Source of the DNA: Acanthaster planci
Taxonomy: Eukaryota > Echinodermata > Asteroidea > Valvatida > Acanthasteridae
Assembly (NCBI RefSeq): GCF_001949145.1
Contig: NW_019091591.1
Location: forward strand, 286,706 to 331,529
Length of the DNA stretch: 44,824 bases
Direction: 5' to 3'
Shown here in pieces: positions 11,250 to 22,700 of the stretch. Within the stretch, counting starts at the first letter, position 1. Every line of letters starts with the position of its first letter. A program made the position numbers and the translations under genes. Below the pieces are notes generated by a model, which was given only the letters and a program-made list of their open reading frames with translations, made no database searches and was not told the DNA's origin.

Positions 11250-14052
11250 TTACTTTTTAGTAATAAAACACCGTGAGAATGTTGTAACTTTTGTTTTTCG
11301 ATTTATTCGGGTTCGTTTCGGATTTTTATGGCCAGTACGTGCACCAACCCGACCGGAAGATCGCAAATGCAAAACCTCCAGAACGATTTCGTCTCAAATA
11401 AAAATAAGTGGTGGAAAAAAGTTAAATCTTTCGACCCACCCTATGCCAGCAAAGAAGTTATTGGCCCGGTAAGTTTGCACAACACAGACTGGTGAATATA
11501 ATAGGCGTACGGGACTTCAGTAGTACGTGCTACTTCTTGCACTACTCGTGGTGCATACACAAAGATTACGGTGTCAATTTTGATAAATCAAGAATTACGA
11601 TTTATTTTATCTCAGTTTTAATCTGACCCGGGTCAGCTGTTAAACATCGAAAATAGTGCACCTTTCACCCGGTATACTGGTACCATCGCAAAAAGACAAA
11701 TGAAAGAGAAAAATTGGATGCCTGTGCGCACAGAGACAGGGAATGGGTCGAAACCACGTTGTGCACACAGATAGGAGGGTGTGAAAAGACGGGGTTATAA
11801 TCATATTCATGTTATAATATGGACGCATCGGCACTTACGACGAATGTCTGTTTATTGTACTTTTAACAGTAGTGCGCTTGTTGTGTCCAACGTCTCATTT
11901 GGGTTACCATACATTACGCATGCGCAGTTTTCTTTTTACACTTGCTTCGACACTAGATATTTGAAAATATCAAATCGGTTCGAAAGTATCGATGCAGATA
12001 AAGGTAAACTAGGCCAGTGTCCACACGCGGAGAACTGACTTTAGACCAGTTTCAAACATTATTTTTTTGGATGGTGGGATAAGGATTTGGGATTGATTTA
12101 TTACAGGAGCCGCTCTCATTAATGTATGTGTACACTGCACTAACACGTACCATGCAGGTACATGTACTCAAAGGCACGGTCCCGCCGGAACCCTGAACTT
12201 TGTGGGGCTTAAAACCCACCCCTTGGAGTTTTGGATTCACCTCTTAATGTCTTTCCGAAACAATCCTCTGCCGATGTTGATGGACTTTCATTGAATTTAA
12301 ACAAATATGTGCCCTGCCGCACATGAAAATATAAAAAATGTTCACTGCTGTAAAAGAATTGGTTACATCAGCCAATATTAGTGCTAAATAGCTTAGTCTT
12401 AATTGAACCAGTGTTGTTGATCCGTTCTTATTCCTAGCCTCCGTGTTAAGTTCTGCATGAGCAGAGTCCCTACGCACGCACCGTGACGTAAGGCAAATGA
12501 CGCCAAAATCACTGATATTCTCTTTACTGTCAGTATCATGCATAGTTGAGATCAATGGCCAACTAACGAGAATGCTTTAAGACGATGCGATGATACTTTT
12601 TCCCTTACGATTGTGAAGAATCGATACTCTGGTCTATGGCAAATCGTCATGCAGCGGTGTGGATGATGAACTGGTCACATCATCACATGCAAACTTCGCA
12701 AATTTAAGACTGAATGAGAAAGATTTCGTCTTATAGTCGACAGTGGTAAGAATATATAGGTGTTGCGTACGGCATGGTCTATAGAAAAGTCTTATTCCTG
12801 AGTCTTTTTAAGGGGAAATCATTATGGCATGCCCTTAGTAGCCTAGGCCGTGGCCTACATCATCACGTAGGCCCAGTAGGTCTAGTAGTAGTACTACTAG
12901 TACAGTAGTAGCACGCTTGAGACGAGATCGCGCTCAAGACGAGCATATTTCTGCAGTCCCGTTCAAAGTGTACATTTCCTGTGAGAGAAAACTTACTTAA
13001 TACGAGCTATGCTAAGACGAGAACATGGACAAGACGAGCACGTTTGCCTAACCGGCAATTGTGCATGGCATTTTTAATACGAGTAGACCTTGAGCTGCAG
13101 TTTTGTAGATGGTAACTTGGTGACTCTGTTCCTTGTGCCACTTTATTCTAGATGACATGATTAACCTCATAGCCTGGTACAGGTCAAAGTGTCACACTCC
13201 TCTCAATGAATTTTCACCTTGTACTCGCGTTACCAGTCATTCCGGGGCTTGTTTTTCTAGAGTGGTAGGGTATTCTGCATTTACTCCAAATCATTGAATG
13301 TGTATCTCTCTGGCTGGGCGAATTAAATGAGATTTGATTTTACATTGATAATTCAAACAAAAGCCCCAAAGCCAAGCTTGATATACAACACTCAAGAAAA
13401 CAAAAAAAATCTCTTTTGGGGGTATGAATTTACATATCCAGAAGTGGTATAGACTACTCTGACTCCCTGGTAGACTGCCTGTTGAAAGGATACGGTACCT
13501 TTCATTTTACTTTAAGTAATCCTATTACATAAACGCCATGAGGGGGACCCTAAAAAGAATGAAAAAAAAAAGGCAGCCAAAGAAATGAAAATTAGAAATG
13601 AAATAGAACATAAATATTTGCTTGAAACAAAAAAGTAAATCGAACCTCTTCCCGCAGTTAAATGTTATTGTTTTAACTAGGTAGTTCCACGCCCTAAAAA
13701 CTCTGGCAACGCCCATGCATATTTGTAGCCAATGTGTATTGCCATTTTGGACCAAACCATGATGTTGATATCATTATAACATTAAAATCTGCTATGATTT
13801 CAAAAAGAAAAATGAAGTGAAGGTGAAAAGAAACTTAACACACACTTTTTCATCAACTGGATTGAAATCCCCAGGCTCTTTGACCTCGCATCACGTTCAC
13901 TTGTCACAAACCACCTATACAATGTAGGGCACTGGGAAGGGCAAATGCATGACATATTTTTTTTTTGAGAACTTATTGGATGGAGTATATATTAATTAAA
14001 GACCAACTCCAACTGTTTTAAACGTTTTGAAAATAATATTGCATTTAGTGTA
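11250..14052. other. No gene recognised
   Basis: Open frames are short and resemble no family I know. A degenerate run of aagacgagcac-like phrases lies at 12918-13050, and a ctagtagtagtactactag simple-sequence patch at 12882-12900. A noncoding 5' exon of CSNK2B could be somewhere here but cannot be identified. Confidence 0.4.
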
Positions 14053-14274
14053 TAACCCTAACCCCCCAAGGGTTGCTGGCCTTAACCTGCCCCATTCACA
14101 CAAAATTAAACACCCAAATGGGACTTTGTGCACAGAGGCTGTTGGACTTTGGTTTTCTGAGGCATGCCCAACCCAATGCAAAAGCCAGCTGTTATGGGCC
14201 TACCAGACCTATCCCCACAGAATTAAACACTTTACTACTGTTTAATTTTGTGTGGTTGGGGAAGGTTAGGGTTA
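14053..14274. mobile_element. Foldback element with TAACCCTAACC termini
   Basis: Starts taaccctaacc (14053-14063) and ends with its exact reverse complement ggttagggtta (14264-14274). A second internal pair, cacacaaaattaaacac on the left and gtttaattttgtgtgg on the right, continues the symmetry. The element is 222 bp and non-coding. The termini look like telomere repeats, but there is no tandem array. Confidence 0.65.
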
Positions 14275-15781
14275 ATGAATTATATATTCATTACCAAATC
14301 AGGTCTGTATTGCCTCTGTATTTTTTGTAATTTTGCCTAAACTTTTGAACATTGTCTTTGAGTTTTATGAAAAATTTCCACAATCTGACTGCTGGTGGTG
14401 CTGTTGAGAAACGAAATTTTTATGATGTAACACCAGAGAAAACATTGAAACTGTATCCGTGTCACGACTGGTTGCACTACGAACGTACATATACTGTACA
14501 TGAAAATGGAGCTACATGTGCGTGCACCGCGTGTCAGCGATTGATCTGGGTGCAGGTTGTACTGTGCCGCATCATCTCTTTTTCGGTCGAGAGTTTGTTC
14601 TCCTTTCTTCATGACTTACAATAATGCCCAAATCATGCGTCTTGGTGGACGTACTAGAAATTCTGCAAAAGAACCGGGATTGAAATTCTTGGAGTTTCCG
14701 AAGAATGAGAGCATTCTTCAAGTTCGTGCTGTCGTCCGCAGCTACATGTATGCGTGCTGTGAATGCGTATAGCACACGCACTGTGGTATTTCTTCTCCAA
14801 TATTCATTAGATGCTAATGAGTCATGACATCATGCTCCTTTTCATGAAAGCGGATCAACTCTCACTAACAAAATGCCCACAAAATGCATTTCTTTTGACA
14901 TAACAAATGAACACAAAAAGGTGGTTTTGACTTTTCCTGGTTTATTAGACATAGCTCTTCAAATTGGGACATCAGTACTAATAACTGAAATCGCTGGAGT
15001 TGTTTTCTTACATCTGAACATGAGTCGACACTTCCAGCTTGGTGCGCATGACATGTGTGCACTTTTACTAAGTACTTTAGTAACCTAAAATGCTTTGGTC
15101 GTACGCATCCAAAGCTGTGAGGTATTTCATGCATTGCATTTGTAAAAGTACTGTTTTTAATCTCCATTTTAAGTGCATGTACTATAAATTTATAAGTTTT
15201 GACTGATGGAAGTTCAAATGTAACTTTTAAGTCCGCTTGCTTCTGTTTGGCACTTGGAAAATGTAGGAATGAAAAAACAGTCTACCCTGCATATGAATGT
15301 GGAAATTCCACCAAAAAATAAGATTTCATTGTTTTTGTCTTGGAAAACAAACTTTGTTGAAATGTAACATTGTGTTTCGTTCCAATTAGCAATTTAAAAA
15401 CCAAATCTCAATGTATTTCACCCTAAAGATACGTTTGAAAACGGCACGCTGAATTGGACTGATGAAACTACATGTATTGAAATATTTGCTGTGGCGGGAT
15501 ATCAATTTGATGCTGTGGCAACATCTTATAACTTGCCATGGCGAGATACACATTAAAAGATTTAACTCTTCGCGGCGAGATAGTAACTTGCTGTAGTAAG
15601 ATGAACTCAAATAAAATTTTTTGCAATTGGCCCTTACACATACCTGTATGTGCTTCCATACGTAAGATTAGTTTGATGAAAAAAAAGATCAAAAATTGTT
15701 GCAATTTTTGGCGTGTTCAGGTGTTCTGTACTTTCATGACTTGTGAAATATTTTTATTCAAAAATTCATTTTTTTGTAGGC
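14275..15781. other. No gene recognised
   Basis: Short open frames on both strands overlap one another and show no known domain. I see nothing further. Confidence 0.4.
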
Positions 15782-16513
15782 CCTAGGTTAGCACCAGACT
15801 GGGGGCCAGTCTACAGGGCTCCCTTCGTATCCTTGGCCCCACAATGGTCAATTCAAAAAGTGGAGACTCCGCCAAAATAATCGAACCAGTAATTAATATG
15901 GACGATTTCCAGTTTGTAGAAGTCCGTGAAATTTTGGTTTCAATTTGTGCCATTCGTTTACTACAGTGATTAACTCCTGATTGTTGACCGATGCGAAGTG
16001 ACCGATCGAGTGTGGACATGTCGGACATAGTGTGGCACACACATCATTCGCTCATCCAATCCCCATCCTGCACAGTGATGAAGCGCACCCATGAAAATAC
16101 CCAATGGCTGTTTTTTTCGACACATTCATCGCTTTCACGCGTACACATAAGGCTTTACTATGAGTGATTCAAAGTCACTGATAAAACAGCAGTTGGGATC
16201 ACCATCTCCAACCTTGTCTGGTTCCCAGACCAAACAGATCCCGACTGTGTTTGGTATTGGTCAATGATTGGGAGTTAACTGCTGTAGTAAATGAATGGCC
16301 CAAAACGAAACCAAATTTTCACGGACTTCTGCAAACTGGAAATCGCCCACTTTAAAATATCGGTGGTTTGATGGGGTAAGTGATCCATACACGCAAAAGG
16401 GGTTTCATAGAAGGCATTTTCATGGATTCTCCTCTTTTTGGATTAACTGTTGTGTGGCCAAGGATACGGAGGGAGTCTAGTAGACTGGCCCCCAGTCTGG
16501 GTCTAGCCCTAGG
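15782..16513. mobile_element. Long-armed foldback transposon upstream of CSNK2B
   Basis: The left arm (about 15782-15990) and right arm (about 16260-16513) are reverse complements over most of their length. Shared phrases include agactgggggccagtcta, tatccttggcc, gatttccagttt and gaagtccgtgaaa. The outer ends are cctagg-type. The right arm carries extra sequence near 16370-16430 absent from the left. The unpaired middle shows no transposase. It ends about 175 bp before the first seen CSNK2B splice acceptor. Confidence 0.75.
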
Positions 16514-16705
16514 TATGGTAAGCCTACTTTGTAAATATTCCTCCACCATGTCAGTGAAAGCATGGAACTATGCAAAGGTGTTGCTTTGGCCTTTGTGTGC
16601 ATGCTGTTCTGCAGTACATTCTGAGTTTTCCCTCAATGTTTGCTTTCACAAAAGGATTGTTTTTTACATGCTTGCTTTTGATTGCAGAGATTAGGCAAGT
16701 AAACT

Positions 16706-16777
16706 ATGAGTAGTTCAGAGGAAGTATCATGGATCTCCTGGTTCTGTGGCCTCCGAGGGAATGAATTCTTTTGTGAG
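16706..16777 (+). CDS. CSNK2B: CSNK2B coding exon 1
   Basis: Codons 1-24 ([15 protein letters not shown] to FFCE), phase 0, donor GTCAGT. The exon probably begins at 16688 after ttgattgcag. Confidence 0.95.
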
Positions 16778-19700
16778 GTCAGTTGAATTATTGTCTAAGG
16801 AAATAGCATTCTCTACAATAAGCCGTTTTCACATTTCATGTGCGCATGCTCAGAAGATTTAATAGAGTGGAACAAATTCATGACAAGAACGTTGTGTAAC
16901 ATTTGGCAAATCGCTACTCATGACTGTTATTGTATTAGACAATTTGTTCCCCTCCAGCTTTGTTTATTTCATCGTGCNNNNNNNNNNNNNNNNNNNNNNN
17001 NNNNNNNNNNNNNNNNNNNNNNNNNNNNNNNNNNNNNNNNNNNNNNNNNNNNNNNNNNNNNNNNNNNNNNNNNNNNNNNNNNNNNNNNNNNNNNNNNNNN
17101 NNNNNNNNNNNNNNNNNNNNNNNNNNNNNNNNNNNNNNNNNNNNNNNNNNNNNNNNNNNNNNNNNNNNNNNNNNNNNNNNNNNNNNNNNNNNNNNNNNNN
17201 NNNNNNNNNNNNNNNNNNNNNNNNNNNNNNNNNNNNNNNNNNNNNNNNNNNNNNNNNNNNNNNNNNNNNNNNNNNNNNNNNNNNNNNNNNNNNNNNNNNN
17301 NNNNNNNNNNNNNNNNNNNNNNNNNGCCCCGGCGTGAAGTGGTTAATGTTTACACAGTTTGATAAACTGGTAAATTGATTAATCAATTGATGGATTGATT
17401 AACAGGTTGATGAAGATTACATCCAGGACAAATTCAATCTGACAAATTTGAATGAGCAGGTGCCACACTATCGGCAAGCATTGGACATGATTTTAGATCT
17501 TGAACCAGGTAAGACCATTATCAGCAGGCCAAGTTCTATCTAGCAAATTAAAATAGCCAAAGCTTGAGCTAAAATGCCAGTTTTAAAGTCAAATACTTTT
17601 GAGCAGTGCTTGCACAATTTTGGTTCTCACTTTTTACTCCCCAACTTTTAAATATTTGCCATGTGGTGACAGTAAAACTGACCTGGACCCATGAGTAGGC
17701 CCAAAGTTTCCCTGTGGAAGCCCTGTTACACAGGCCTTGCGCTAACTTTTTTTCCAGGATAGCCCATGGGGCTAGTAAATTGGGTATTTTACTAGCCCGT
17801 TCGGAGTTTTACTAGCCCGTATGCACAAAAAAGAAAACCCAAAATTGTTGTTAGCTTTAATACCGATGAAGAAAAGAAACTGCTGATGGGAAAAATAAAA
17901 GGCACGATTTGCACTTGTAGTTAAAGGTTTTGCAATCGTGCATTTATTATCACCAAATGCAATACATGTGTTTTGATCTAAATTTTAACACTACAGGTAG
18001 GTTCTATACTGATTTTTTCACTAGCCCACTGGGCAACCAAGGAACCAAGTCTAGATAGCCCGGAGCATTTTTTTGCTAGAATTTGTACGCCAGGCTAGTT
18101 CTATTTCAAGGCCTGTTACAGTTAAAATGTTCATGGTCTTGCAGGTTAAATGTCTGCATTTTTATTTGTATCTGTTTAGATGATGAACTGGAAGAGAATC
18201 CAAATCAGAGTGACCTGATAGAACAAGCAGCTGAGATGTTGTATGGACTTATACATGCACGATTCATCATGACCAATAGGGGCATTGCATTAATGGTGAA
18301 TGTCACTCCTTTGATCCATGCTAACTTTACATTCTAGGAACAGGTTTTTAATGTTAATTTCAGTTGTAATTCCGACTAAATGATCTGGCGTTAAAGGTCA
18401 TGTATTTCTTTAATTGGTGTTTGCTCTACCTGCCATCATTTATGTCAGGGGAGAGATTTCTTAGCTTTTAAGCTGATTTCAGTTTTTTTCGTTTTGGATT
18501 TCAGCTTTTTTTCCTCACTGGCTTTGTACAAAAGTATAGGAGTTTTTCACAGTTCAGCTTCTTTATGCATTTTTTCAGCTGTTTTCAGCTTTTTTTCTCA
18601 TTGGTCAATCTCATCCCTGTTATGTCCATGTTAAAATTATGTTTACACTTGTTTAAAACTGTAATTGTAACCTAAATTAAGCAAAGTTGATCAAGCCAGT
18701 ATTTGGTATTGATTTTCACTTTCCCCTTTGCTTGATTCATACCCTCCTTTGCTCTCTCCCTCAATAGAATAGACTGAATACATCTTGAAAAGACTGATTG
18801 CACTTGCTAAATCACATGACCTATAAAGTTGGTATCAACCCCGTATCAACATGTGTTTTGAGTTTTGTTTACAAACACTAAAGCCAATTTATGGTATAGC
18901 ACCCAGCATATCAGTAGTGTGAGTACGTCACCTACTGTTGGCTTAATTTTTGGTAAATGGTACTCATGAAACACTTTGCTTTTAGTGGACCATAGGTGCT
19001 GTGTTTTTGATAGTTTTTACCCACTGTAGGTCACATGACACAACGGACAGAATTGGTCTATTGACAAGACCTGTCATGACATGAGTGAAATTGTACGTGC
19101 CTACTGTAGGTCTCTTCATCAGTGTTAGAACTTACTTTTTTAAAATATGGCATGGTTTTTACAGCTTGAAAAGTACCAGCAAGGTGATTTTGGCCATTGC
19201 CCAAGGGTCTACTGTGAGAACCAGCTAGTCTTGCCCATTGGTATGTATATGATGACGGCATCAATCAGCTTTCAGGACTACCAGACTTCTGGCAATTGCC
19301 AATTGAATTCCCTAGAAAAAGGGGGGAGGAGAGGTGTTTTTAGCAGTATTTACATTTATTTCAAGGATGGATTTGTGCCAGGGAGATGTAAATTAATTTT
19401 GGATGTTTGCCCTGCCCGACGTGTAATTTTAACATTGTATGCTCAGTGTATGCCCCCGAAGGCTTGTGAAAAACCACTAGTGTACTCTGATGGGACTTGA
19501 ACCTCTTGGTGGTCGAGTGGTTAAGACATCTGCACTAGTAATCAGGAGGTCGTGGGTTCGAGTCCCACCCAAGTACGCTTGTCGTTTTTATCACAAGCCT
19601 TCAGGGGCATACACTGAGCATACAGCGTCAAAACACACGTCGGGCAGGGCAAATATCCAAATTAAGTATTGACATTGTTGTACATAATATGCAGCTGATG

Positions 19701-22700
19701 TGTGCTGTACAGGTATTTTACCCGTTATTGCTTCCATAATTTTCGGACGGTAAGTCATCAAATGTGCTGCACTGCTGAAGCGCTGGTGCTAGTACATGTA
19801 GAGTAATTATGTGGCACTATTCAACATTAACTTGACTTTCTTCATAGTGCTACCAAACCTTTTTGTTGAAAAACTTCAAACACACTTAGTTAAATACTGA
19901 TACATGTACTGTTGCCTCCATGATACAGGATTTTTTACCTTTGTGAACAATTTCAGTTTCAGTGGAAATTCATCCAAATTCGAACACATCGACGTCCGGT
20001 AATTGGGCAAGAATTCAGCTGAGTGACCTGGCGCCCTTGAATATATCTTGAAAATCCCATAAAAACAGTTCAGAAGTTGTTTAACGTTAAAAATTCTAGT
20101 AAATCATTATTTGCTCCACTTACATACCCAACTAAAAATTGTAAAAAAGTTGTTTTTCCGGTGCATTTTAAAAGAGTTCATTTTGCACTTCAGAAAAAAA
20201 ATCAGAAAATCAGGCCAAAGTAAAGTTTCATTGGCATTTGTAGCAGCCATATGAAATCGACATTTATGAATCTGAATATTTGGAGTGAAATTAAATTTCA
20301 CCTTTTGTGAAATTTGAGGTAAAATATTGCTCCAATATAGACTAATGCCGGAGGCAAAAATTTGAAGGGTCCAACCTTAGGGCCTGTGCCACTTTCGGGT
20401 ATGCAATCTTCAAGTGTAAGCATCGTGCGAACGAGTGTTGCTATTAAACTTAAACTTTCTCAAGTCCTTGAAATTACCAATTTTGGCAGGCTGGATTAGT
20501 ATCCTTGCTGGGTGGGTAATGCAGTCGTTATTTTTGTTCTTCTTTTCAACAGTCACCAAATGACCAGTGAAATAAATAATATGGATTATAAAAACATAAA
20601 AAGACAAAAACGAACAGATGCACCACATGATTTGAGGTATGATTGGTATTTACAGTACATTTACAAGTCTCTTCAATCTCTCTTGACTGGTTTCTATTGT
20701 ATCCAACACGCAAGTGGTAACCATTAAAAACATGACTGCCTTGTCCCCAGAGTGCCGTGTATCTTGCATGTGTGGCTGGCCAGCCGCCTGGCCAGTGGCT
20801 TGGTGGCATGGCACAGCGTTTAGTGACAGATTTCATTATTCAAATGTTGCCATTCGGAGTATAAGCCGCAGAGATATTTCTCAGCATGAGAGTCAGTGTA
20901 TAAGCTATGGCTTATATTCAGAAAATTAAGGTATTTTAAGGTATTGGTTTATCTGACTCCCTTTCAGTATACAAAAAGGGAAGAACCAGCTTGTCATGCA
21001 TGTTTCAGAAATAGCCATATGTATTCCTTTTTCTTCAGGGTTGTCAGATGTTCCAGGAGAAGCTATGGTCAAGCTTTATTGCCCTAAATGTCAGGATGTT
21101 TACACACCTAAATCATCGCGACACCATCACACAGATGGCGCATACTTTGGCACTGGTTTCCCGCACATGTTCTTCATGGTGCATCCAGAGTATCGGCCTA
21201 AACGCCCTCCAAATCAGTTTGTTCCAAGGTAAGTCATGACAGCTATTTGAATGCAGGCTATTCTAAGGATAGCTGCCAGAAATTATTGAAGTCTGTATGA
21301 CAAAATTGAAAAATTTTTAACATACAATATCCCAAAACACTTCAATTCTTGTTTATTTATTTATTTATAAACGTCATCAGGGCTTGAAATTGGGATAACC
21401 ATCATGGGAGCAAGTACCTGCTCCCTAGACAGCTGAATTTGTCAGTTTAAGGGAGCAAGTAGCTCCTATAAGCCATGTATGTTTTAGAAAATCAAACAAC
21501 TTTAGGCAAAACAAAATAATAGTTGTGCTTCCTATCACGCTGAAAAACAATAGGTTGGGTAGGTGGGTTGTATCTTTTATCTTTTTAAGGTTTTGGGGCA
21601 GAAATGTTAGGGTGGGGAATTTTTTTTGTTTTTTAAGTTATGCCTCCGGAAAAAAGTGATTTTGGTGGTCCAAGGTGTATTCCATCCAGTTTTTCCTGCA
21701 GATTTGTAACTTGAGGATCAGTCTTGTCAAAGATTGTATCCAAGTCAGAGCCTCTTTGGGCAGTTATATGTTTGTGTTGCACGGGCATTGTGATAAGTTA
21801 ATGTCCAAAAATTGTTTGAAGGCTAGTAAAAAACAAACAAGATAGAGCACGAACAAGCCGTGCAATGATGCATGACCAGGCCTCGAATTTCACGATGGCC
21901 ACGACGGCCATGGCTGTCGGTGGCCTATTTGGCCTGGTGCCTCCAAAAAGTGATCTTGTTTCACCGCCAAGATGGCAGTGCCTGTTTTTTCTCTTGGCCA
22001 TAGTGCCCTACACATGCTTTTCGACTGCCCCTGTTCATCGAGGTACATGGAAATTGGCATGGCAAGCGGCATACATATCGTTCCTTGAATGCTCACATTC
22101 TACCGAAACACCGCGCCACACCATCCAAATGCATGGCATGCACGCTTAAAGCAGGGCATACTGCACGATCGCAAGCATAGCGCAGCACAGGCGACACCTG
22201 CCGGCCTATCCAACGACTTACATGTACATGAAACATAACAGCGTATGCCTAAGCTGAGAATTTTAATGTACCATGCAATAATGTCAGTCTAGAACAAGTG
22301 CTCATCAATGTGTACGCGTTACCGGTATATCGAGAGCTTCACGTTTTTCATGCACACGGGACAATTGTATGGTCGGGGCAGTATTTTAACACTGCAATGT
22401 AGTGTTTGCAGTTTAGTGCTATGCGCTGCACGTGATCCGAACTGTACATACACGACATCGGTATGGTCGATCGGAACTACCCTGATTAATTCTCATGTAC
22501 GTTGTTTGCTGAATCACTGGCCTGGCCAGTTTTTGTGGTATGCAAAATGCCGAGGAAAGAATGGCTGCAGTCAAAACAGGCTGAAGCCTTTCAACACTTG
22601 GCTGCTGGTTCAGCACTTATAACGGACATGTTCAGGTATAAAGCGTATCCTACTGTTTCTTAGACCTGAATGATTTTCGTTCGATTTGAAAAAAATTGGG

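Noticed and set aside
16838-17386. Open frames of 125-174 codons through the N run
   Set aside because: They are open only because unresolved bases cannot form stop codons.
19503-19575. Functional tRNA gene (anticodon AGT)
   Set aside because: The anticodon stem does not pair properly and two acceptor pairs are lost, so I list it only as tRNA-like.
19490-19672. 60-codon open frame with GRVVKTSAL and RSWVRVPP
   Set aside because: This is what a tRNA-like sequence gives when translated; it is a common false protein.
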